39,973 nt of DNA from Gemmataceae bacterium (GTDB lineage: Bacteria > Planctomycetota > Planctomycetia > Gemmatales > Gemmataceae), in contig JAIEQN010000995.1 in assembly GCA_019747685.1 (NCBI GenBank), positions 1-39,973 on the forward strand, read 5' to 3'. Within the stretch, counting starts at the first letter, position 1; the number at the start of each line of letters is the position of its first letter. This document shows positions 25,327 through 32,850 of the stretch, one piece after another. Position numbers and translations under genes: made by a program. The notes beneath the pieces are model-generated. The model was not told the DNA's origin, did not search any database, and worked only from the letters and a program-made list of their open reading frames with translations.

Positions 25327-26670
25327 ATGAAGGGCCGCATCGTCCTCTGGTCGGTCACCTCGGCCCTGGCCGGGTTCCTGTTCGGGTTCGACACCGTCGT
25401 CATCTCCGGGGCCGAGCAGACCATCCAGGCGCTCTGGGGCCTCAGCCCGGCGGTCCACGGGCTGGCCGTCGCCTCGGCCCTGTACGGGACCGTCCTCGGG
25501 TCGCTCGTGGGCGGCTGGCCGACCGACCGGTTCGGGCGGAAGCCGACTCTGCTCGGCATCGGCGTCCTGTACATCCTGTCGGCCGTCGGCTGCGGCCTCG
25601 CCTGGGACGTGTGGTCGTTCATCGCCGCCCGGTTTATCGGCGGGGTGGGGATCGGGGTCTCGACGGTGGCGGCCCCGCTGTACATCTCGGAGATCGCCCC
25701 GCCGGCCTACCGCGGCCGGCTGGCCGGGCTGTTCCAGTTCAACATCGTCTTCGGCATCATCGTGGCGTTCGGGTCGAACTACCTGTTGGGCGATGTCGGC
25801 GAGGACGCCTGGCGGTGGATGCTCGGGGTGGCGGCCTTCCCGTCGGTGGTGTACACGGCCCTGTGCCTGTTCATCCCGGAAAGCCCGCGGTGGCTGTTGG
25901 CCCGCAAGGGCGACCGGGCGGCCGGGGTGCGGGTGCTGCGGCTGATCCGGCCGGAGGCGTCCGAGGGCGAGATCGAAGCGGAGGCCGACGCCATCCTGGC
26001 GGCCGCCCACGAACGGGCCGAGGCCGGACCGTTCTGGAGCCGGCGGCTGCGGACGCCGATCCTGCTGGCCATCCTGGTCGCGTTCTTCAACCAGCTCTCC
26101 GGGATCAACGCCGTCCTCTACTTCGCCCCCCGCATCTTCCAGCAGGCCGGACTGGAGGCCCAGGCCGCCCTGCTTACCTCGGTCGGAATCGGGGTGACAA
26201 ATTTGGTCTTCACCTTCGTCGGGCTGGGGCTGATCGACCGGCTCGGCCGGCGGACGCTCCTGTACATCGGCTCGGTCGGGTACATCGTCTCGCTCGGGCT
26301 GACCGCCTGGGCGTTTTACACCGGGCACTACGCGATCGTGCCGGCCTGCATCTTCGCGTTCATCGCCGCCCACGCGGTCGGGCAGGGGACGGTCATCTGG
26401 GTGCTGATCTCGGAGGTGTTCCCGAACCGCCACCGGGCCGAGGGGCAGGCCCTCGGGAGCTGCACCCACTGGGTCTTCGCGGCCCTCCTGACCACCTTCT
26501 TTCCGAAGATGGTCGAAGCATTCGCCCCGGGCACGGTCTTCCTGTTCTTCTGCGGGATGATGGTCCTCCAGCTCGTCTGGGTGGCGGCGATGGTGCCGGA
26601 GACGAAGGGGGTGCCGCTGGAGGAGCTGGAGCGGCGGCTGACCGGCACCGCCGGAGGGGGGTCGGCGTGA
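25327..26670 (+). CDS. MFS sugar porter (XylE/GLUT type)
   Basis: Twelve-helix major facilitator of the sugar porter subfamily, 447 residues, which usually imports hexoses or pentoses with H+. Family signatures are plain: DRFGRKPTLLG after helix 2, PESPRWLLARKG after helix 6, FFNQLSGINAVLYFAPRIF in helix 7, DRLGRRTLLY after helix 8, and PETKGVPLEELE at the C-terminus. The ATG at 25327 starts MKGRIVLWSVTSALAGFLFGFDTVVISG, the normal helix 1; the ORF track's 53 extra residues are GC-rich and unrelated. It overlaps the PfkB gene by 4 bases (GTGA), implying coupled uptake and phosphorylation. Substrate is not determinable, fructose or a related sugar being plausible from the kinase. Confidence 0.93.
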   Translation: MKGRIVLWSVTSALAGFLFGFDTVVISGAEQTIQALWGLSPAVHGLAVASALYGTVLGSLVGGWPTDRFGRKPTLLGIGVLYILSAVGCGLAWDVWSFIAARFIGGVGIGVSTVAAPLYISEIAPPAYRGRLAGLFQFNIVFGIIVAFGSNYLLGDVGEDAWRWMLGVAAFPSVVYTALCLFIPESPRWLLARKGDRAAGVRVLRLIRPEASEGEIEAEADAILAAAHERAEAGPFWSRRLRTPILLAILVAFFNQLSGINAVLYFAPRIFQQAGLEAQAALLTSVGIGVTNLVFTFVGLGLIDRLGRRTLLYIGSVGYIVSLGLTAWAFYTGHYAIVPACIFAFIAAHAVGQGTVIWVLISEVFPNRHRAEGQALGSCTHWVFAALLTTFFPKMVEAFAPGTVFLFFCGMMVLQLVWVAAMVPETKGVPLEELERRLTGTAGGGSA

Positions 26671-27569
26671 GCGTCCGGGCGGTCGGCATCGGCGAGGTGC
26701 TGTGGGACCTCCTGCCGGACGGGCCGCAGCTCGGTGGCGCCCCGGCCAACTTCGCCTACCACGCGGCCGCCCTGGGGGCCGAGGCCCGGGTCGTTTCCCG
26801 AGTCGGCCGGGACGACCGGGGCCGGGAACTGGTCCGCCGGCTGGGCGAACTCGGCGTCCGGACCGACGCGGTCGAGGAGGACCCGGCCGCCCCGACCGGG
26901 ACGGTGACGGTCGAGGTCGCGGCCGACGGCCAGCCGCGGTACGTCATCCACAAGGGAGTCGCCTGGGACCGGCTGGCCGGGGAGGAGGCCGGCCGGCGGG
27001 CGGTGGCCGCCGCCGACGTGGTCTGCTTCGGCACCCTGGCCCAGCGGGCCGAGCCGTCCCGCACTGCCATCCGGGCGCTGCTCCAACACACCCGGCCCGA
27101 CGCCCTCCGCGTCTTCGACGTCAACCTGCGGCAGCACTATGACACGCCGGAACTGATTGCCGGGTCGCTCGCCGTGGCCAACGTGCTCAAGGTGAACGAG
27201 CCCGAGCTGGCCTTGCTGGCCGACCTGTTCGGTCTGCCCGCCGGCGACCGCGGGCGGGTGGCGGAGCTGGCCCGCCGGTTCGGGCTGCGGGCGGTGGCCT
27301 ACACCCGGGGAGGGCAGGGGAGCCTGCTCCACTCCGGCGGCGGGTGGTCCGACCACCCGGGCGTCCCGACGGCCGTGGTGGACACCGTCGGGGCCGGCGA
27401 CTCGTTCACCGCAGCCCTGGCCCTGGGGCTCCTGTTCGGCTGGCCGCTCGACCTGGCCCACGGTCGGGCCGCCGCGGTCGCCGCCTACGTCTGCTCCCGG
27501 CCCGGCGGCACCCCGGAGCTGCCCCACGAGTTGCGGGCCCCGTTCCTGGCCGCCAGTGCCGCCGGCTGA
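26667..27569 (+). CDS. PfkB-family sugar kinase (fructokinase-like)
   Basis: Cytoplasmic ribokinase/PfkB kinase, 300 residues, transferring ATP phosphate to a sugar. Seen: GIGEVLWDLLPDGPQLGGAP (substrate-side motif, fructokinase-like), NFAYHAAALGAEARVVSRVG, FDVNLRQHYDTPELI, LKVNEPEL and the ATP/anion-hole signature DTVGAGDSFTAAL with the catalytic Asp. The correct start is the GTG at 26667, overlapping the porter stop; the ORF track's 774-residue version is a frame-shifted read-through of the porter. Gene order porter-kinase indicates that the imported sugar is phosphorylated directly. Full length and intact. Confidence 0.92.
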   Translation: MSVRAVGIGEVLWDLLPDGPQLGGAPANFAYHAAALGAEARVVSRVGRDDRGRELVRRLGELGVRTDAVEEDPAAPTGTVTVEVAADGQPRYVIHKGVAWDRLAGEEAGRRAVAAADVVCFGTLAQRAEPSRTAIRALLQHTRPDALRVFDVNLRQHYDTPELIAGSLAVANVLKVNEPELALLADLFGLPAGDRGRVAELARRFGLRAVAYTRGGQGSLLHSGGGWSDHPGVPTAVVDTVGAGDSFTAALALGLLFGWPLDLAHGRAAAVAAYVCSRPGGTPELPHELRAPFLAASAAG

Positions 27570-27659
27570 CGCGACCCCGGGCGGACGGCGCTCCTTGTTC
27601 CGGGGCCGGTCTTGCGGTACTGTGCCGGGGCCACCCCTTCCACCCGCCGAGGTCCTGCC

Positions 27660-28922
27660 GTGTCACCCGTCCCCGACCGCCGGACCTTCCTCGGGGCCGC
27701 CGGTGGGCTCGCCGCCGTCCCCCGCCTGTCGGCCTCGGCCAACACGCGGCTGGTCGTCGGGGTGATGGGGATGGGCACCCGCGGGCCGGCCCTGGCCCGT
27801 GCCTTCGCCGCCCTCCCGAACACCGAGGTGGCCTACGTCTGCGACGTGGACGCGGCCCGGGTCGGGCAGGCCGCCGACGCCCTGGCGAAGGACGGCCGGC
27901 CCCGGCCGCGGGCCGTCGCCGACTTCCGCCGCGTCCTCGACGACAAGGCGGTGGACGCCTTCGTCTGTGCCGCCCCCAACCACTGGCACGCCCCGGCGTC
28001 CATCCTGGCGTGTGCGGCCGGCAAGCACGTTTACGTCGAGAAGCCGTGCAGCCACAACCCGCGGGAGGGCGAACTCCTCGTGGCGGCGGCCCGCAAGCAC
28101 GGACGGCGGGTGCAGATGGGGAACCAGCGGCGGAGCTGGCCGAAGGTCCGGGAGGCGGTCGCCGCCCTCCGGGAGGGCGTCATCGGCCGGGTCTACCTGG
28201 CCCAGGGGTGGTACGCCGCCGCCCGCCCGTCGATCGGCACCGGGGAGGCCAAGGACCCGCCGGCCGGGCTGGACTACGACCTGTGGCAGGGGCCGGCCCC
28301 GCGGCGGCCGTTCCGGTCGAACGTCCTGCACTACAACTGGCACTGGTTCTGGGACTGGGGGAACGGCGAGCTGGGGAACAACGGGGTCCACATGATCGAC
28401 CTGTGCCGGTGGGGGCTGGGGGCGGACTACCCCGCCCGGGTCACGTCGGCCGGCGGCCGGTATCGGTACAAGGACGACCAGGAGACGCCGGACACCCACG
28501 TCGTCGGGTTCGACTTCCCGAACGGGAGCACCGCCACCTGGGAGGGGCTGAGTTGCAACCAGCCGCCGCGGGAGAAGCCGGCCGACGTGCTGTTCCTGGG
28601 CGAGACCGGCAGCCTGGCCATCGCCGGCGGCGGGTACACGGTGTACGACCCGAAGGGGAAGCCGGTCCGGACCGAGGCCGGCCCGGGTGGGGACGCCGCG
28701 CATGTGGCCAACTTCGCGGCCGCCGTCCGCGGCGACGAGCCGCTGAATAGCGAGATCGAGGAGGGCCACAAGAGCACCCTCCTGTGCCACCTCGGGAACA
28801 TCGCCCACCGGGCCGGCCGGTCGGTCCGGTGCGACCCGAAGACGGGCCGGACGGCCGACGACCCGGCGGCGATGAAGCTGTGGGCCCGCGAGTACGCCCC
28901 CGGGTGGGAGCCGAAGGTCTGA
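27660..28922 (+). CDS. Gfo/Idh/MocA oxidoreductase, Tat-exported type
   Basis: NAD(P)-dependent oxidoreductase-like protein of about 420 residues. A twin-arginine leader (PVPDRRTFLGAAGGLAAVPR) precedes the Rossmann domain (VVGVMGMGTRGPALARAF, VAYVCDVDAARVGQA, AFVCAAPNHWHAPASI) with the catalytic-region EKP motif (HVYVEKPCSHNPREGE). The C-terminal GFO-fold includes WHWFWDWGNGELGNNGVHMI, typical of planctomycete/Bacteroidetes exported members, some of which act on glycosides by oxidation/elimination. Start is GTG 27660; ATG-like codons upstream add only low-complexity residues. It lies 90 bases after the kinase and convergent with the S1 gene (11 bases apart). Substrate unknown, context suggests sugars. 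Confidence 0.9.
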   Translation: MSPVPDRRTFLGAAGGLAAVPRLSASANTRLVVGVMGMGTRGPALARAFAALPNTEVAYVCDVDAARVGQAADALAKDGRPRPRAVADFRRVLDDKAVDAFVCAAPNHWHAPASILACAAGKHVYVEKPCSHNPREGELLVAAARKHGRRVQMGNQRRSWPKVREAVAALREGVIGRVYLAQGWYAAARPSIGTGEAKDPPAGLDYDLWQGPAPRRPFRSNVLHYNWHWFWDWGNGELGNNGVHMIDLCRWGLGADYPARVTSAGGRYRYKDDQETPDTHVVGFDFPNGSTATWEGLSCNQPPREKPADVLFLGETGSLAIAGGGYTVYDPKGKPVRTEAGPGGDAAHVANFAAAVRGDEPLNSEIEEGHKSTLLCHLGNIAHRAGRSVRCDPKTGRTADDPAAMKLWAREYAPGWEPKV

Positions 28923-28933
28923 CCCGGGCGGCC

Positions 28934-30517
28934 CTAAATCCCCCCGCGGAGGTTCGGGTTGAACGGCCGGTTGGCCAGGGCCTCGGCGGCCGACTGCCGG
29001 TCGGCCAGCAGTTCCTCCTCCTCGGCCTCCTCGGCGGCCACCTCCTCGGCCCGCTTGATCGCCTTGAGGCTCAGGGCCATCCGCCGGGCCTCGGTGTCCA
29101 CGCTCAGCACCTCGACCTCGACCGGCTGGCCCACGTCCACGACATCCCGGACCCGCCGGACCCGCTGGTTCGAAAGCTCCGAGATGTGGATCAGGCCCTC
29201 GATCCCCGGCTCGACCTCGACGAACGCCCCGAAGTCGGTCGTCCGCGTCACCTTGCCGTTGACCCGGGCCCCGGCCTTGATCCGCCCGGCGAAGTCCTCC
29301 CACGGGCTCTTGGTCATCGCCCGCAGGCTCAGCCCGATCTTCCGGGCCTCCCGGTCGACCCGCTGGATCATCACCTCGACCGAGTCGCCGATCTTGAACA
29401 GGCTGTTGGCGTCTTCGACCCGGCCCCAGGCCAGTTCGCCCATCGGGATCAGGCCGTCGGCCCCGCCCAGGTCCACGAACACCCCGAACGGCTTGATCGA
29501 CCGGACGATCCCCTTCTTGACCTGCCCCTCCTCGACCGTCCGCCAGAACTCCTCGGCCTTCACCTGCCGCTCGCGCTCCAACAAGGCCCGCCGGCTGACG
29601 ATCAGGTTCCGCTCGCTCGGGTCCACTTCCGCGACCATCACCTTGAGCCGCTGGTTGACGAACTGCTCGATGTCCTCGACCCGGTACATGTCGAGCTGGC
29701 TGGCCGGGAGGAACCCCTTGATCCCGGCCACCTCGACCGTCAGCCCGGTCTTGTTCTTGTTGGTGCCGGTGACCTTGGCCTCGACGATCATGCCGATCTG
29801 GACCTGGGACCAGTCGGTGACCACCTGGGCCGACCCCTCCCGGGTCAGGACGAGGAGGCCGTTGGCCGCGTCGTACCGCTCGATGTCGAACTCGACGGCC
29901 TCGCCGACGACGGGCGTGCGGCCCTCGAACTGCTGGAGCGGCAGGACGCCCTGGCTGCGGCCTCCGGGGACCTCCACGAACACGTCCTTGCCGTGGATGC
30001 CGACGATGACGCCGACCTTCCGGCCTCCGGGGCCTTTCGGGGCCTGCGGTTTCTGTTGGTTCTCGGCCTGGGCGACGGTGGCCGACACGTCGAACCCGGC
30101 CATCGCCGCCGCCATCTCGTCCTCGATCAGCTTGTCGAGTTCGCGGTTGTTCGGCTTCAGGGCGCCGAACTCCTTGCGGTCGAGCTGCTGGGACATCCCG
30201 CCGGGGTTGAGCGGCTTGTCGGACCGGACGAACGGCTTGTCGCCCTTGGGGAACGGCCGGTCGGACCCGCCGGGCCGCGGGCCCCCGGGCTGGGGGCGGC
30301 GGAAGAAGGCGTCCGGCGGCAGCTTCGGCTTGCCGTCGGCGGCCGGCGACCCCGACGGCAGGGCCGGCTTGGCGGTGGCATCTGGCGAGCCGGGGGTGTG
30401 AACCCCCGGGTTCTGGGCTCCCGAGCGGGGGGCGTCAGCCCCCTGAGCCGCAGGCGCGGCGGTGGCTTCCGGGCTCGGGGTCGGCGCCGGCGGGGTGGGG
30501 TTGGTCGGGTTGTCCAT
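28934..30517 (-). CDS. Multi-S1-domain RNA-binding protein (ribosomal protein S1-like)
   Basis: 527-residue protein with four S1-type OB-fold modules after a disordered Pro/Ala/Gly-rich N-terminus of about 150 residues. S1 units: GRKVGVIVGIHGKDVFVEVP; VQIGMIVEAKVTGTNKNKTG; GQVKKGIVRSIKPFGVFVDL; GARVNGKVTRTTDFGAFVEV (each ending in 'SRRALL' or 'LSLKAI'-like strands). This resembles the C-terminal part of ribosomal protein S1, suggesting mRNA binding at the 30S ribosome. The C-terminus is Glu-rich. Start ATG 30517 has AGGAG upstream. A weak promoter (TTGTCC, 15 bases, GATAAG; 30563-30589 minus) may drive it. The N-terminal linker is encoded by palindromic repeat DNA (30390-30449). Fewer S1 domains than the six of E. 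coli, so it may be a paralogue. Confidence 0.88.
   Translation of the reverse strand: MDNPTNPTPPAPTPSPEATAAPAAQGADAPRSGAQNPGVHTPGSPDATAKPALPSGSPAADGKPKLPPDAFFRRPQPGGPRPGGSDRPFPKGDKPFVRSDKPLNPGGMSQQLDRKEFGALKPNNRELDKLIEDEMAAAMAGFDVSATVAQAENQQKPQAPKGPGGRKVGVIVGIHGKDVFVEVPGGRSQGVLPLQQFEGRTPVVGEAVEFDIERYDAANGLLVLTREGSAQVVTDWSQVQIGMIVEAKVTGTNKNKTGLTVEVAGIKGFLPASQLDMYRVEDIEQFVNQRLKVMVAEVDPSERNLIVSRRALLERERQVKAEEFWRTVEEGQVKKGIVRSIKPFGVFVDLGGADGLIPMGELAWGRVEDANSLFKIGDSVEVMIQRVDREARKIGLSLRAMTKSPWEDFAGRIKAGARVNGKVTRTTDFGAFVEVEPGIEGLIHISELSNQRVRRVRDVVDVGQPVEVEVLSVDTEARRMALSLKAIKRAEEVAAEEAEEEELLADRQSAAEALANRPFNPNLRGGI
30390..30449. repeat. Two palindromes embedded in the S1-protein coding sequence
   Basis: CCGGGGGTGTGAACCCCCGG (30390-30409) forms an 8-bp stem with a 4-base loop. 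The second palindrome, GGGGGCGTCAGCCCCC (30428-30443), forms a 6-bp stem, with an outer GGCTC (30416-30420) / GAGCC (30445-30449) stem around it. Both lie in frame inside the disordered N-terminal linker of the S1 protein, encoding GADAPRSGAQNPGVHTPG. This looks like a REP-type intergenic repeat captured in a coding region. Confidence 0.65.
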
Positions 30518-30618
30518 CGTCGGGCTCCTGCTGGGGCAGCGACACCGGCCCCGTCTGGTAAACTTATCCGGGCGGTGAGGGCCGGACAACCGACTGGGGC
30601 CGAGCGTACAACGGGCGG

Positions 30619-31599
30619 ATGGCCCCCGCGACCCGCAAACGCCTGTGGCTGGCCCTGAAGACGGTGCTGGCGGCGGCCATCGTGGTCGGGGTGGGCCGGC
30701 AGTTCGCCGACATCCTGACCGCCCCGGAGCTGAACCCGTACCCGTTCCCCCTGCGGGTCGAGTACCTGCCGCCGGCCGCCCTGCTGTACTTCCTGGCCCA
30801 CGCCTGCTGGGCCGGGTTCTGGGTCCGGCTGTTGCACAGCCAGGGCGTCCCGGTCGGGTGGTGGGCCGGGTGGCGGGCCTACACCGTCAGCCAGCTCGGC
30901 AAGTACGTCCCGGGCAAGGCGTGGGTGATCCTGATCCGAGTCGGGATGCTCCGGGGGACGCCGGGTGCCCGGCCGCTGGTGGTCGGGGTGACGGCGACCT
31001 ACGAGACGCTGACCAGCATGGCGGCCGGGGCGTTGATCGGGGTGGCCCTCCTGCCGTCGCTGGGGGTGCTGCCGCCCGAACTCTCCGGGAAAGGGTTCCT
31101 CCTCCTGGCCGTCGGCGGGCTGCCGGTGGTGCTGGGGGTCGTGAACAAGCTGGCGGCCCGGCGGGCGAGCCGGCTCCGCGGCCCGGACGCCCCGCCGCTG
31201 CCCAGCCCGCCGCTCGGGCTGTTGGCCCAGGGGCTGATCCACGGGGCGGCCGGGTGGTGCCTGCTGGCCCTGAGCCTGGCCCTGACGATCCGGGCGGTCG
31301 CCCCGGACCCGCCGGCGTGGGGCTGGGACGCCTTCCGGGCCGACCTCGGGACGGTGTGCATCGCCTACGTGGCCGGGTTCGTCGTATTAGTAGCCCCGGG
31401 CGGCCTCGGGCCGCGGGAGTACTTCTTCCGGGTCCTCCTGACCCCGCGGTTCGTCGCGGCCGGGTTGACGCTCAAGCTGGCCAAGGCCCTGGCCGCGGTG
31501 GTGGCGATCGTCCTCCGGGTCGCCTGGTCCGGCCCCGAAGTCTTGATCGCCGCCTGGCTGTACCTCCGCCGACCCCCTCCCACCGGAGAGCCGCCGTGA
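30619..31599 (+). CDS. Lysylphosphatidylglycerol-synthase-type membrane protein (flippase-like)
   Basis: Integral membrane protein of the LPG_synthase_TM (UPF0104) superfamily, 326 residues, about eight helices. The conserved motifs SQLGKYVPGKAWVI (following helix 2) and VLVAPGGLGPREYF (helix 6/7 region) are both present. Members include the flippase half of MprF and uncharacterised proteins next to glycosyltransferases thought to move lipid-linked intermediates. The soluble synthetase domain of MprF is absent. Starts at ATG 30619, just past the divergent S1 gene. Its stop overlaps the GT2 start by 4 bases (GTGA), so it is translationally coupled to a polyprenol-phosphate-type glycosyltransferase, a common pairing. 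Substrate is inferred as a lipid or lipid-linked sugar. Confidence 0.85.
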   Translation: MAPATRKRLWLALKTVLAAAIVVGVGRQFADILTAPELNPYPFPLRVEYLPPAALLYFLAHACWAGFWVRLLHSQGVPVGWWAGWRAYTVSQLGKYVPGKAWVILIRVGMLRGTPGARPLVVGVTATYETLTSMAAGALIGVALLPSLGVLPPELSGKGFLLLAVGGLPVVLGVVNKLAARRASRLRGPDAPPLPSPPLGLLAQGLIHGAAGWCLLALSLALTIRAVAPDPPAWGWDAFRADLGTVCIAYVAGFVVLVAPGGLGPREYFFRVLLTPRFVAAGLTLKLAKALAAVVAIVLRVAWSGPEVLIAAWLYLRRPPPTGEPP

Positions 31600-32711
31600 C
31601 CACGACCATGTCGCTGCCCGGGCCGGCCGCCCCCCCGGTCGTCGGCGGCCCGACCCCGTTCACCGTCCCGACCGGGCCGGGCGGTGGGGCACCGACGGAC
31701 CGCGAGCCGCACCGGCAGCCGGACGTGCCGCCGGTCGCGGACCACCGACTGGTGTCGCTCGTCATCCCGGTGTTCAACGAGGCCGAGAGCCTCGACCCGC
31801 TGTACGCCGAGATCGCCGAGGTGGCGGCCGCCAGCCGGCTGAACTTCGAAATCGTCTTCGTGGACGACGGCAGTACCGATGCGTCGTGGGAGACCATCAC
31901 CCGGCTGGCGGCGGCCGACGGCCGGGTCCGGGGCGTCCGGTTCCGCCGGAACTTCGGCAAGGCGGCGGCCCTGGCGGCCGGGTTCAAGGCGGCCCGCGGC
32001 AAGTCGGTCGTCACGCTCGACGCCGACCTGCAAGACGACCCGCACGAAATCCCGCGGTTCCTGGCGGCGTTGGACGAGGGTCGCGAAGTCGTCAGCGGGT
32101 GGAAGAAGGTCCGCCACGACCCGTGGCACAAGGTCTGGCCGAGCCGGGTGTTCAACCGGCTGGTCGGGGCCATGACCGGGGTCCGCCTCCACGACCACAA
32201 CTGCGGGATGAAGGCCTACCGGTCGGAAGTCCTCCAAGAGGTCCGGCTGTACGGCGAGCTGCACCGCTTCGTCCCGGTGCTGGCCGCGGCCCGGGGGTTC
32301 ACCGTCGGCGAGTTGGTCATCAACCACCGGCCGCGGAAGTTCGGCCACTCGAAGTACGGCGTCCGGCGGTTCGTGAAGGGCTTGCTCGACCTGGTGACGG
32401 TGAAGTTCCTGACCGGGTTCGGCCACCGGCCCCAACACCTGCTCGGCAACCTCGGCTTGATCCCCACCGGCGTCGGCCTGTTCGGGCTGTTCCTCTTGGC
32501 CGTCAACGCCGTCGTCCGGCTGGCCAGCGACCACACCGTCGGGTTCGGCCCGAACACCCAGATCGTGGTGTCGATCCTGTCGGTCGGGCTGCTCCTGTTC
32601 GGGGCCCAACTGGTCATCGCCGGGCTGGTGTCGGAACTGATCGTGGACCGCGACCCGGACGACCTGGAGCCGTACTCCGTCTCCGAGCGGACCACGCCCC
32701 ACGTGCCGTAG
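31596..32711 (+). CDS. Family 2 glycosyltransferase, DPM1/GtrB/ArnC type
   Basis: Membrane-attached GT2, 371 residues, expected to make a polyprenyl-phosphate sugar from a nucleotide sugar. GT-A motifs: SLVIPVFNEAESLDPLY, FEIVFVDDGSTDASW, RRNFGKAAALAAGFKAARG, VTLDADLQDDP (DxD-like metal site), HNCGMKAYRSEV and INHRPRKFGHSKYG. Two C-terminal helices follow (LGLIPTGVGLFGLFLLAVN; VVSILSVGLLLFGAQLVIAG). The GTG at 31596 overlaps the flippase stop and adds a Pro/Gly-rich 50-residue N-terminal extension; ATG 31608 is an alternative start. Sugar-phosphate product could feed a GT-C enzyme such as the neighbour at 32851. Sugar identity unknown. Confidence 0.9.
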   Translation: MTTTMSLPGPAAPPVVGGPTPFTVPTGPGGGAPTDREPHRQPDVPPVADHRLVSLVIPVFNEAESLDPLYAEIAEVAAASRLNFEIVFVDDGSTDASWETITRLAAADGRVRGVRFRRNFGKAAALAAGFKAARGKSVVTLDADLQDDPHEIPRFLAALDEGREVVSGWKKVRHDPWHKVWPSRVFNRLVGAMTGVRLHDHNCGMKAYRSEVLQEVRLYGELHRFVPVLAAARGFTVGELVINHRPRKFGHSKYGVRRFVKGLLDLVTVKFLTGFGHRPQHLLGNLGLIPTGVGLFGLFLLAVNAVVRLASDHTVGFGPNTQIVVSILSVGLLLFGAQLVIAGLVSELIVDRDPDDLEPYSVSERTTPHVP

Positions 32712-32721
32712 GGTGAAAGAC

Positions 32722-32834
32722 AAGACTGGGCCGCTGATGACGCAGATCGGCGGACGCAGCTAAAACCGGATCGGACTCTGTCTTCAATCTGGCTTCATCT
32801 GCGGTGAAATCTGCGTCATCAGCGGCCCAGTCTT
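32722..32834. repeat. Intergenic inverted-repeat element, copy 2
   Basis: AAGACTGGGCCGCTGATGAC... at 32722-32747 and its exact reverse complement at 32809-32834 form perfect 26-bp arms around a 61-base spacer. Left arms of this and the 9482 element agree at 21 of 25 aligned positions. It occupies nearly the whole gap between the GT2 gene and the next membrane-protein gene. No ORF of note. Confidence 0.8.
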
Positions 32835-32850
32835 CTCCGAGCTTGACACG

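Noticed and set aside
23632-26469. 945-residue minus-strand ORF
   Set aside because: Low-complexity Arg/Gly/Pro/Asp translation. It is antisense to the MFS porter and in the wrong frame of the 912-residue secreted protein.
25245-27569. 774-residue plus-strand ORF as one fused protein
   Set aside because: Its first part is the frame-shifted shadow of the MFS gene; only the part from GTG 26667 is a PfkB kinase.
30645-32711. 688-residue ORF as one protein
   Set aside because: The N-terminal half is the out-of-frame shadow of the LPG-synthase-like gene. The real GT2 begins at 31596.
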